Origin: Melieria omissa
Lineage: Eukaryota; Arthropoda; Insecta; Diptera; Ulidiidae
Direction: 5' to 3'
Assembly (NCBI GenBank): GCA_963971225.1
Contig: OZ020269.1
Span: 78,158,450-78,222,449, forward strand
Length of the DNA stretch: 64,000 nt
The position numbers were made by a program, and so were the translations under genes. Of this stretch, positions 44,248-55,113 are shown in pieces. Position 1 is the stretch's first letter, and each line of letters starts with the position of its first letter. The notes under the pieces were generated by a model. The model ran no database searches and was not told where the DNA came from. It saw only the letters and a program-made list of their open reading frames with translations.

Positions 44248-44355
44248 CATGAACATTTGCCAGTCAGTGCCGCTGCAGAATGATGTTGGTGTCGCCAAGA
44301 ACATATCGGTGCAACAAACTGGGACGATGAAAACGGCGAACACAGTTAGTCGCAT
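44248..44355 (-). CDS. Signal-peptide exon of the I29 inhibitor-like gene
   Basis: On the minus strand an ATG at 44355 opens 36 codons ending at a donor GTATGT. MRLTVFAVFIVPVCC is a plausible secretion signal. The exon ends SGTDWQMFM, similar to the W..[FY] that begins an I29 domain (as in EEWVEYK of crammer). It ends in phase 0. It lies 2.2 kb upstream of, and on the same strand as, the I29 exon at 41853-42029, and I infer that they are one gene. The connecting middle exon is not visible, so the gene is probably dead. Confidence 0.5.
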
Positions 44356-45059
44356 GGCTTGACCTATTGCGGGTATCAAAGGCAATTGACACGATCTGCC
44401 TAGAGCGGTACTGTGCGCTGCGTTGCTCGAATACTTAGGCTGTAGCTACACTGACAAGACGTCGCTAAATGCGAAGCATTGTTTCTTTTGAGCCTGTGCG
44501 TAACGCAGTTTGAACACAAATTGCTGAAAAAACTTTAAAGCGACCCGCAGTTAACGCGATGCGACTTTTGACTGACGACTAAGAAAAATGCAATGAGCGC
44601 ACGGTGCGATTTTCGGAGCCAATAAAACGAAGTAGACTTTTGGGAAATTTACGAAGATACTACTGAGGCGTTATTTTCGTAGTTTATTTGTTCGCTTTCC
44701 TTAACAAAATGTCGACATCTACAACAGCAGACCTTGAAATTGCTAATCCCATCTAGCAACGAGAATAATTATGATGGTAACAGCAGCTGCGAAACCTTGT
44801 CCTGAACAAGCACTTAAGAGCGTTTCAGTCGGCTTAAACCGACTTATTGTTACCTTATACTATAATCTGGCCCTTTCTGTGATCCTACGGCATTTATTCA
44901 CTCATTTCGTGGATTTCGTTATGGCACGCCACACCCACTTCAAGTTAAAAATAAATCGGCAAAGCAGCTGGTCGAACTTATATTCGATCGCAGCATTTAC
45001 AATAACGAGTTATATATGTGAAAACCGGGTATCAACATTCTTATTGTATAATTAATTAA
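44356..45059. other. Unassigned, upstream flank of the I29-like gene
   Basis: Less A+T-rich than its surroundings around 44350-44650. No second gene is supported; the 94-codon plus frame (44771) has no motif. Confidence 0.35.
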
Positions 45060-45062
45060 TAA

Positions 45063-45802
45063 CACTGTGCGTGAAATTTGCCCTCAAAAATTTAGACATG
45101 GGGGGGGACCTACTGGGTGAGTTTCCTATAGGTATACTGAGTTCAGATCCACCAGCCGTTTGGTAAGATTGGCTCTAGTTTAAGAGAAATCCGACTTTGA
45201 AGTTTGGTAATTTTCGGGAAGTTTGTCGCTTAAGTCTTCGAACATTTAAATGCTAAAAGGTCCTAAATCGTTCCGAATATCGCTTTACTGTCTTCGGCAA
45301 GTTTGTAGATATTTTAATGACCAACAAATTTGCTTAAGACACCAATGCAAAAAAACCACATTCAAACTGTGTAATTGCGATATGTGCATTTTTTGGCGCA
45401 ACGCAACGTGGCGTATGAGTGTCATTTAATTGTAATATTAATATAAATAAATGACACTCATACGCCACGTTGCGCTGCGCCAAAAAAATGCACATATCGC
45501 AATTACACAGTTTGAATGTGGTTTTTTTGCATTGGTGTCTCAAGCAAATTTGTTGGTCGTTAAAATATCTACAAACTTGCCGAAGACAGTAAAGCGATAT
45601 TCGGAACGATTTAGGACCTATTAGCATTTAAATGTTCGAAGACTTAAGCGACAAACTTCCCGAAAATTACCAAACTTCAAAGTCGGATTTCTCTTAAACT
45701 AGAGCCAATCTTACCAAACGGCTGGTGGATCTGAACTCAGTATACCTATAGGAAACTCACCCAGTAGGTCCCCCCATGTCTAAATTTTGGACTTGCACAG
45801 TG
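45063..45802. mobile_element. 740-bp near-perfect palindrome (fold-back element)
   Basis: Two arms of about 360 bp (45063-45428 and 45447-45802) are almost exact reverse complements around an 18-bp A+T loop. The tips are CACTGTGC, with TAA on each side (45060-45062 and 45803-45805). There is no transposase. The tip and TWA target resemble those of the 318-2525 element (CACCGTGC, TTA). Arms this similar imply recent formation or homogenisation. Confidence 0.92.
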
Positions 45803-45866
45803 TAATTTGCGTCGCATTAAAATCATAACTGTTGGAGACCTGTTTAATTGGGCAGAAATTTATGTA

Positions 45867-47099
45867 CAGTCTGTCCAGTAGAAGCGTGATCGTCGTAACT
45901 TGGAAACTATTTGTCCGATTCGTTTCAAACAAACTGCATTTTATGCGTTTATAATATTTATTGTACGCAATATTTTTAATCGCCGCCATTGGCTATTATG
46001 GCCTCAAACGTCCGACTCATTCTTTGCGCTAAGTTCTGAGCAAGTTACCGAGGCAATCGACTTCAAATCAGCCGAATTTGTCTCGATAACGGTTTTGCTG
46101 TCAATATACTATTTCCTCTGAGTTTCTGCTTTACAATTGCCCACACATTTTCTATCGGGTTGGCATCAGGCGACTGTGAGGGCCAATCTAACACTTCTAC
46201 CCCATTTTGCTGTTTCCACTCAGCACACATTCGGCTGCGATGTTTGTGGTCGTTGTCTTCTTGTATAATCCAAGAGAGTCCTCTTCTCCCGAACATCTTC
46301 TCAGCTGATGGTAGTAAAGCTTTTTCATAAATGTTGTTTATCAAAACCGCGTTCAATTTGGTGGTAGCAACGAAAAGGCGCCCAAATCCTTTTTCTGAAA
46401 AACAGCCCCAAACATGGACCTTTACTGGGTCTTTAGCAGTTCCTTGAAGCTATCGGTTGTTAGCGGTACACCAAGATCAATTTATGGTACTATTTGCCAA
46501 AAATTAGGATTCATCCGTGAGTATTATAATATTCCAATTCCGATCTGAATTGGCATAAAACCAGGCAAGTCGTTTTTCAACGTGGGATGATGAGAGCAAC
46601 AGTTTTTTCAAAGAGCTCCGGTATTTAACGTCGCTAGATCCTAAACGTCCTCGAATCGTCTCTTTTGATATTTGAACACCACATTTCTCTAAAACTGCTT
46701 TAGCTTTAGGTACGCATCGATAAGCCCGGCTTCGTCTCAAACAAATCAATGATTTTCTTGTCCTTCGGGAGGTCTTTTTTTCAAGGCCCCGCCCAGCAAA
46801 ATTGTCGACATGTTTTGCGTCCACCTCGTTATGAATGACGTCGACTTCTTTATATATTTTTCTGCAGCTAAACGCGACAATTACGGCCCTCTAGGGTGTA
46901 GACGAAGGATTACGGCTTCAAGTGCTTCCTCTCACGTGGAACTTATTTTGTTAAAACACCATGTACTTTGTAAATGACAACTGACAATTTTTGTAGTGCG
47001 TATTACAAAAATGACGAGGCTACTTATGTGCATTCAAATTTTTTGATAACGGTACTCTAAATGAAAATTTGGTCGATCACGCTTCTACTGGACAGACTG
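45867..47099 (-). mobile_element. Dead Tc1-like transposon, 1.23 kb
   Basis: Inverted ends CAGTCTGTCCAGTAGAAGCG with TA on each side (45865-45866 and 47100-47101). On the minus strand, broken frames encode a Tc1-type transposase. 46504-46824 gives CGVQISKETIRGRL and NIIILTDES, the first catalytic Asp. 46063-46356 gives SWIIQEDNDHKHRSR and WPSQSPDANPIENVWA, with the second Asp and the Glu. The frame is interrupted by shifts around 46360-46500, and the DNA-binding start is lost, so it is inactive. Confidence 0.92.
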
Positions 47100-47101
47100 T
47101 A

Positions 47102-47929
47102 TGTTGTGTAATGTGAAACATTTTTTCTCGCTTGCGCATTTTGGCTATTCAGCCACTTATGTAGTTAGATTAACTCTTGGTCTATGTATGTATAAATGAT
47201 AACGTTTTTACGTTACGTACGCGATAGTCTAAAAAAGACTTTTGTTTTAGGAGCATTTTTCGTGTCGAGTAGTGTTATTTGGACAAATTTAATTTTTAGT
47301 ACAACTGACACTGTTACATTTGGCACCTAAAATTGATTTGATTGTAGCTTGACTTTAATTTTAACTCTTCATAAGCGATATTAATCCTAATTAACCTTTC
47401 AACTCCCATCCATTGAGATCGATATTTGTATTAGCCACATCGTGTACGATTGTCGTTGCACGTTTGACTGACTTCGACGACTTATGTTTGTCTTCTCCAC
47501 GTTATTGTAATGAACATTGTTAACATTGTTATCCAGTTCCAATTTCTGTTTTGTCCGGTCGAGCCATTTACGAGGTAAAGATAGACACCATTGTTTTATG
47601 AGAAACTTACAGGGCTTTGCTAGTTTGTGGACGTCTGAACCCTCTGTGGTTTCAAAAATACATTTTTTGTTAGTCCTTAGAGTAGTTTGAAGTTTTAGGA
47701 AAAATACAAAATTAATAAACTGAATATTAAAGTTGAAAGAAGAGAAATATACATTTTTTTAATGGTATATCTTGACATTGTTATGGAAGAAGAAGCAGAA
47801 GACTTTAGAAACCTTTTTAATATTGACGTTATCTTTCAATTTCGATCCTTTTTTTAATTTTGGCTGAAGTAAATGAAGAAATATTCAAATTTTCGTTTTG
47901 CGTAAAAGTTGTATGTTGAAGTAATTATT
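47102..47929. other. Unassigned intergenic DNA
   Basis: No supported ORF or repeat end. Confidence 0.4.
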
Positions 47930-48454
47930 ACAGCCACAATGATGTGGTTGCTCTCAGAGACAAACATTCTTAAATACAGGGTCCGAGTATAAAAATTAAA
48001 AAATTTCTTACGGAATATTGCTAATATAACCACATAGAAGCATAATAAGTAAAATTTAAAATTGTAACTTTCCCCATAAAAACCTGTAGCGAAGGGTTAA
48101 AGATCCTATCTAATGTTAGCTTTATCACATAAAATTCTAAAAAGTTTTTTATTTCGTCTTGTTGATTTTCAAAAACCGAAAAACATGCGTTGAACTATTT
48201 CTGCTTTTGACTACTATCTCCAGTTCTAAAGTCAATGGCTCCTACAGATATTGATAGAAAAATATTTATCTAATTATTTGGTACTTGAAAGGCTTTCACC
48301 ATATTTGATGTCAATAGGTGCATTAAACAATGATTTCCCATACTAACTGTTAACCCATTGTGGGGTCCATTAGATTTTGATTTAAAAAAAAAATAAAAAA
48401 CATGTATCGAGTTATCTATCATTTGGGGCACTTTCACCAAGTTTGAAGTCAATA

Positions 48455-48550
48455 ATAGTAATAATAATTGACTGGCACGACAGCCCGATACCGCGACTAA
48501 GGCCTAGCTAACCGCAACCATCCGTGTTGTGCGTGCGAATTTGTAAAAGG
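48455..48550 (-). mobile_element. 5'-truncated SINE (family 2)
   Basis: Contains only the 3' ~80 bp (TGACTGGCACGACAGCCCG in plus orientation) and a TAA-rich tail. It is flanked by the perfect 13-bp duplication TTTGAAGTCAATA (48442-48454 and 48551-48563), showing insertion already in truncated form. Confidence 0.92.
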
Positions 48551-48603
48551 TTTGAAGTCAATAGGTCTATTATTTAATTTATGTTCCTCATACAAATTCT
48601 TAA

Positions 48604-49117
48604 CCCTTTAGATACTTCTTTTTTGTTTGTAACTTTAAAAATCATTCTTTTCCATTTTATTACTGTTAAAGCCTACATAATGAATAACCAAAAGTCATTT
48701 TTTAATATATTGTTCGAAAAAGTGGTTTTTGGGCATCATGCCATATGGCTTAGTAAGAAATAAAAAAACAGTACAGCCTTAGTGAACTTTATTTCGGATC
48801 TAACTTTTTTACACTTACTAAAGCAATAAATACCTACTAGATAACTTACATAAACCTATGAAATAAATTGATTTTTGTAATAGAATAAATAAAAGTACGA
48901 AGTGACCTCTTTTTGTAAAATACGCAGCTCGATAGGACTGAGCACTTTCTGAACCCCTACAATTTACTTGGTACACTAATCAAAATATTTTCATTATTTG
49001 GTATAAAAACCTTTAGAGAAAAATACAAAAATATAAAAATATAGTATCCACAAGTTTTTGACCTAAAACAGGCACTGAAAAGAGGCTATGCCATATGGCA
49101 TAGAATAACCGAAAGAG
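48604..49117. mobile_element. TTAA-target MITE, CC-type, copy 2 (514 bp)
   Basis: Nearly the same as 31290-31807 over its whole length, flanked by TTAA (48600-48603 and 49118-49121). The tips are CCCTTTAGAT and AACCGAAAGAG, with a few substitutions relative to copy 1. Confidence 0.9.
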
Positions 49118-49666
49118 TTAATCCATTGTTGACTCCATCAGATTTTCATTCCTGAAAAAAAGAGAATCACGTGTCAAATTATTCCCACTTGAAGTGGTTC
49201 TACTATGCTTGAACCCATTGAATCATGTTTCTTCGCATATACGAACCTTAATCCATTGTTGCCCATTAAATTTTGATTAAAAAAACTGAAAAATACTTGT
49301 TGAGTTATTTTTGATTTAGAGTATTTTCGCCAAGTTTGATATCAATAGACCTACTAAATCACGTTTTTTATATAACTCCTTAACCCATGTTTTGCGCCTT
49401 TACATACTACTTCTTAGCGGAGGTTAATTTTTTAAATTAACCCTCAGTTAAAATGTGATGGGCGATGATTAATCAGATAGTCAATCAGAATTCATGAAGA
49501 GAAAATATATTTCAAATAAATTGAGAAAAACTCTGAGGTGAGTATTTTTTTTAAGCTTCGCAGTCCATATTTTAATGGCGTTTACATAAATATACTGATT
49601 CCTTAAAAATTTATAACTATCACAAAGTATTCTAAAACTAAACAAGGGAAGTTCGCGTTTTCTGCC

Positions 49667-50378
49667 TTACAATATCGGATAGCTACACTCACTGGCAATG
49701 CCGCAGAAGCTGTCGCGATTGCGCGGCAACTTCATAAAGCCGTTCTCGCCCCAATTTTCCGAATACGAGTTCTTTATGATCCAGTAGTCGCGTCCGTTCT
49801 CGGTACCGTAGCCGACCACGACGATCGAATGATTCACCTCGTCCTGGTTGCACTCATCGTCGTCGTAGATGCCGCCCATGTATTGTTCAAAAGAGATGGG
49901 CGCTCCGTTAATTGAGCACGCCAGCGGGCCCAACGTGGCGATAACTTCTTTCATTTTGTCCTCGTCGCCGGGCTTAATGCGAGCGTAGTCGCGTATTTGA
50001 ATGCCTTTACCGGTTTCGTTGCGGTGGCACTGGGCATTCTCCATTTGCGTGTAGGGATAATTGTTGGCCACCGAAATTCCGTGGTCTCGAATGTACTCGA
50101 ACCCGTACTCTTGGAAGCCACCGTCGCAGCCCATGTTGCCGTACTCCTCGGCGCAGTCGACAAGGTTTTGCTGCGAAAGCGGCACCAGAACGCCGGTGCG
50201 TCGGAATAAGTGTCCCTCGAGGGCGCCGGCTGTCGCAAACGACCAACAGGAGCCGCAGTCAAAGCCTTGGAAGCCGGCTGGCGTGACGCCTCCCTTTTCA
50301 CGCCAATCGAACGATTCTGGCAGATTGGCGTTGTTGGTTTTGGCCGTCACGAAGTTTGTGTGCTTTGAGGTGATTTCC
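49667..50378 (-). CDS. Cathepsin L-like cysteine protease, exon 2 (mature enzyme)
   Basis: Second exon of a papain-family (C1A) protease. The acceptor TTTTTTGCAG precedes 50378, and its first base completes a split Glu codon. Residues 111-346 of the joined protein cover the propeptide end and the mature domain beginning near LPESFDWREKGGVTP. Oxyanion Gln147, catalytic Cys154 (CGSCWSFA), His293 (NHSIVVVGYG) and Asn313 (NSYSENWG) are all present, as is the disulfide-forming GCDGG motif. It ends CSYPIL and TAA. It should be an active endopeptidase in lysosome, gut or secretion. It resembles a fly-specific cathepsin branch, not the main fly cathepsin L (Cp1). Confidence 0.93.
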
Positions 50379-51295
50379 CTGCAAAAAAAGCGATACCGGT
50401 TTTCAAAATGTGGTTAGCTTGCTTTTGATCTAAATAATTTAAGCGAACTAATAACGTTTGTCCATTTAAAGGCAATTCATCACGAACCCGAAGTGTGACT
50501 AAAATCATTCTCGGTATTCAAGATGAGAGGTGATATAAACAACTTTGCGTCTGGACGTGCTTATACATAGTTACACGCACATACACTTACAATTACAAAT
50601 TATTCGACTTCAAAATTCGAGTACTCAATAAAGTTATTTTTATTAACATTTGCAGTCGGATCACATAATAAAAAAGTCTTTTACACGCAGTTAACGCCGC
50701 AAAACAACAGCGAAAAATATTATATGAAGTGTTTTAAGAGTTGAATATTTATTACTTCTATTTATTTGTTTTATTTCAAATATTTAGATATTACACTAAA
50801 CATGCATGGTAAAAATCAATAAGTGATCAAGAATAATTGAAAATGTAATTGATATTAATTAAAAATGTATCGCAATAATTTGTGTACATTTAGAAAGAGG
50901 GGGAAATAAATTTGCCTGGCCTTCAGTTCTTTTAAGCGGAAAATACTTCAGATTGCGTCAGTACCAGATTTTCTTTAGGCAAATTCATTTTTATTTGATA
51001 TACGTCAAGTAGCAGAATGGCTTTAGACAGAACGGGGTATGCGGATATGTCTGATAAAAAGGTGACTGATTTAGGGTTTTAAAGGTGTCCTCACATCAGA
51101 GCTTGAAGAGCAGCTAAAGTAAGTAAGTAAGTTTGTGTGATGAGAAACATGTTTTAATTAAGTGCCATTAAAGTCGTTCGCTTTTTTTTGACCAATTTTG
51201 ATTTATTAATGTTATATGAATTGATTTTCAAATAAGTAATAAAAAAAAAGTTGTCGAAATTTTTCATACTCTATGCATAAAGTTCTATGACTTAC

Positions 51296-51624
51296 TCGCC
51301 CCCAAATGTTATCTTCGAAGCGGTCATTTTAGAGACCTCTGTGCGCGTCAAATCGGCCAAAGGATTAATAGCCATGCGGAATGAGGCCAGGCCCGCTTCT
51401 GCATATTTGTTGCCCGTGTCGACCAGGGCCTTCTTTCCAATAAAAATCGACTCGCGGAATTCTCGCTCCTTTGCATCTGGATACACTTTGCCCGTTTGCG
51501 CCAAGTAATCGTCAAAGTTCTGCACGTCACATAGTTTGGGGAAGACTTGCAGCGCTACTGTTGCTGTAGAGCCGTATAGCACCACAAGTGCCAGCGGCAG
51601 CAGCGGGGACCAGCACTTAAACAT
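51296..51624 (-). CDS. Cathepsin L-like cysteine protease, exon 1 (signal peptide and propeptide)
   Basis: ATG at 51624. Residues 1-25 (hydrophobic core LLPLALVVLYGSTATVAL) form a signal peptide. Residues 28-105 are an I29 inhibitory propeptide: FDDYLAQTGKVYPDAKERE, RESIFIGKKALV and MAINPLADLTRTEV. The exon ends TTTGGGGGCGA at donor GTAAGT (phase 2), and the intron (50379-51295) is 917 bp with no gene in it. Both exons make 1,041 bases, 346 residues, a normal length for this family. Confidence 0.93.
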
Positions 51625-51887
51625 GTTAATTTTGCTCGTCTATCTGTCAAAGTAGCGTGAAGCAAACGCAATTAAAATGTGTTAATGAAATGCAAGCAAT
51701 CTTGAATGGGACGTAGCTGGGCTCGTCATTAAAAATCAAAAGCGGCGCACACAACAACAATGAGTGAAAAGAACGCAAAACGCACATCGCGACTACTGTG
51801 TCTGTAAGCACGCAAACTCGCTGGCTGAGTTCACAGCTTCCGCGTTATTTCCTAAGAAATCTGTAAGCGTCAACGCACCCATGCCAC

Positions 51888-51893
51888 TTTATA
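51888..51893 (-). promoter_or_regulatory. Candidate TATA box of the cathepsin gene
   Basis: TATAAA on the minus strand within GTTATAAAGTGG, 264 bases upstream of the start codon. It would give a 5' UTR of about 230 bases. There is no other support. Confidence 0.3.
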
Positions 51894-52017
51894 ACAAGGT
51901 ATGGATCAGCAGTAAAATGTATTTACTAAGCATTAGGTGAACGCGGGCAGCAGCAGCAGCGGTAGCAAATCATTGATGATGCTGGGCGAATTCAGATCTC
52001 GGCGTTTGTGCGGTGAC

Positions 52018-52607
52018 CAGTGTTGTGACTAATATATTAAAGGAGTGTAACTAATTACGTAGTATATTAGTTTTGCTTTAAAAATGTAGTGTAACTAGTT
52101 ACTTTTCCCATAAGTAATCACCTTCAGTAATAGTACTATTTTTTTCAAGTTACTTATTACAATATTACTTTTTATTCAACAAAGTTCTAACTTTCATGTA
52201 AAACAGCAGCATTGAAACATAATTAAGTTGTATTACAATTATACAACGCTGCACTTGTTCATACTAAACATAGCTCGGGTGTTTCATTTCCAACTGAGTT
52301 TGGTAGTGGAGAAACAATTAACATTTGCAAGCAAATTCAAGCGGTTTTAACAAAAAAGGTAGCGAAATTCAAATTGTAATTCAAAATGAAATAAACATTT
52401 GATTGATTATTTTTTTGCAGAATGACTACTTTTAATAGCTGGAAATTCCGCAAATATTTCGATTTGTTGACGGAAAATAATATATTACTTTTTGTGAAAC
52501 ATTACTTCACATTTCCAGTAATAAGTAATGTAACGATATTACTTTCAAATGTCAGTAATGTGTAATAAGTAATATGTTACTGTCAAAAGTAATAAGTCCC
52601 AACACTG
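52018..52607. mobile_element. Non-autonomous hAT-like element, 590 bp
   Basis: Ends CAGTGTTGTGACT and, reverse-complemented, CAGTGTTGGGACT. The flanking 8-mers GCGGTGAC and CCGATGGC agree at five positions, so the duplication is old if real. Many TAGTTAC/AGTAAT words form the subterminal regions. A short SWKFRKYFDLLTENN reading near 52440 could be a vestige of an hAT transposase start. Confidence 0.65.
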
Positions 52608-55105
52608 CCGATGGCAGGTGAGCGATGCGCGCTACTTGGTAATAATGACGTAAGTTGTTGGGTTTCACCGCCAAGTGACTGTGCCAGACGATAATGACAA
52701 ATCGGTTTTTCGGCGTTGCGCTGACCAAACTTGAACTTCATTATATATACAAAAGTTTCACTTTTCCTCCATTTCCGTTTCGATAATAAGGTAATTTTTG
52801 ATTGTTGAATGCATTTTTTGCAGCAAACGATGAAATTGTGGTTTTCAATGTTACGTCTGAAGTTGTGGAAATATTTATAAAAAGGCATTTCTTTTTTTGG
52901 ACATTTGTAAGTAAACTAACTTCGTAATTTTTCTTTATTTTCATGCACATTTTGTACGTATTAATTCCAATCTTTTGGAGAACTTTTGCAGAAAATGTGA
53001 TTTTCTTGATTTGAAACTTTAATTTTATTATGCTGAAAAGTTGTCGACCCAACAAAAATACAAGACAAACTTATTTCTAGTCTAGACACTTCTCTCGGCG
53101 ATACTTCCTTTTTTGGGCGAATATGGGCAAAAACGATACTTAAGGCGCCGTCAATTTTCTCATAAAAATTTCTAAATCCATAATCAATATGTGACAAACA
53201 CGTTGTTTGGACATATTCATAACCTCTGCATCTCTCTTACTTTAATTCGGCGATTGTCTAACACCATTTTTGGTGGCTGCAGTTTGAATTTTTACATTTA
53301 TTTTTATGTCGACCTCAATGTTTATTAGTTATTATTGTTTTTGTTTGCGACGTTTTGTTATTGAAACTGAACTGATAGTTAGTGGTAAAAATTTCCGTCG
53401 GCTTCGTTCACTGTGACATGAAAAAAATCTCCAAGCGCGATGCGTGATGTTCAAAACGCAAATAATTTGTTATGTTTAAATTCATTTTGTCTTTGCTTAA
53501 GCCACCTTCAAAAGTCGAGGAAAAGTGAAATAAACCACATTAACAAAAACACGAAATATTGTCCACACGAGTATGGTTATTGTACTTATTTGGCAACATA
53601 ACCCTTAAATGACTCTTCATTAAATGCACAACTCAATCGAATCATCTAACGTGTGTACTACAAACGCTGTTCGAAACTCAGTAGTATTCAAAAAATAATT
53701 TTTTTTTTCAAATTTTCGCAGTCTCCAAGAAAATACCAAACAAAAAGGTTGGAAAACCGAATTTAGCAAATTTTTTAATGCTTTTCGAATATTTATAAAC
53801 TGTGTAAAATTATTCACTGTATTATACTAATTAAACGGACCAAGGAAATCATTTTTGACATATATTCTAAAAATTGCTTACTACAATTTGGATTAAATTT
53901 TGAAAAGCACAAATGTTTCAGTATTAAGTGATTATCTAACACAACTCATATTTCTACAAGTCCTATCAAAATAGCTGCTCATGAGCATTTAAGGGTCAAG
54001 CCGTTGTCGAAATGCGTTGTCGAATGCGATATGTATGAGATTTTTGCCAAATAACACTTTCATACTTTTATAAACACAACGTCGGATACTTTAATGTTAA
54101 CGGTTTCACTCACACAGTTCACGAACCGGTCAAACACTTTTAAAATGTCACTTGCCACACCGCCGTGCACATTAGCAAAACTAAATATTCCTAAGTTTTC
54201 GTCGATGCGTTTTGCAAAAAAGCACTTCTCACTTTACCGAATTTGTCGAGCCCACACGCTGGAATTTGTAAATCTCTGTCGCTGTAAATCGCTCGACGAT
54301 TCCGTCTAAACTAACTCTAACTCTTGCCACAAGTAGCGCCACGCTTTGTCACATGCGAAGATTGAATCGGAATAAACCGATTTTTAACGTTGTAAACACT
54401 TTTATAACGCGCTTACGGTGAGTTTGGTTTGGTTGTCGATTTGGCCACACGACCCGGAGACACCAAAGAGTCAAGTCCAGCATCAGCCTACATTCGAAAG
54501 CAAAATACGCGCCTGTCTGTGTTATGTATAGATATTGTATAGATGTATGTATATATATATGTATAGATATTGTACGTAACGAAGTATGGGTGTATATTTC
54601 TATGTATTATATCGTGCTTTCATAGATAAAGTAACAAAAAGTTCGAAATAATTTAATTAATGTAAATTTTATGTGTTTACTTTGTTGATTTATTTTCGAC
54701 AATTTTTCATCTTTCCATGGTGACTCGGCGGTGGCTCTGGTGTACTATCTACCATATAACTGCAAGCGGCTGCATTGAACGCGCTGGAGCTGATAGTTCG
54801 ACAATGTAACTGACGACTATGTGGCACGTTCACCTCTGCTTCGAGTAACAGCAACCATGACTGCATAAGTAACCTATGTATACTTGTCTGCACTTGCCCA
54901 CCATTTGAAATTTTACCGTAAAACCAATCATATTACGTTGAATAATTTAAAATCGGAGTTTGGTCGGAACACTTGTTACACGTGTTAATCTGATTTGTGG
55001 CTCCAAAATTTTTGTATTCAAACAAATCAAATTATGAAATAAAAATTGCACATTCATTTTGCTTTTCAAAATGAGATCCAAATGGTTCGCCTCATTCGAG
55101 TTACA
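52608..55105. other. Unassigned DNA
   Basis: No repeat end was found. TA-rich microsatellite tracts lie near 54525-54580. Two small frames with ATG (54094-54309 plus, 54690-54866 minus) show no recognisable motif and are not called. Confidence 0.4.
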
Positions 55106-55113
55106 CTCTGTGC

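Larger units (their letters stand above)
47930..49480 (+). repeat. A-unit tandem array, second locus
   Basis: Degenerate units with AAGTTTGAAGTCAATA, TTAACCCATTGT and GATTTT like those at 15.0-15.95 kb. They end with the same junction (TCTTAGCGGAGGTT, then GGGCGATGATTAATCAGA). A truncated SINE and a TTAA MITE are inserted. B units do not follow. Confidence 0.75.

Noticed and set aside
51120..51135. (TAAG)n run in the cathepsin intron flank resembling the RTE tail
   Set aside because: No adjacent RTE sequence; a simple microsatellite is sufficient.
54690..54866. 58-codon minus frame with ATG (MQSWLLLLEAEV start)
   Set aside because: G+C richer than its surroundings and could be an exon, but no domain, splice context or conservation can be shown.
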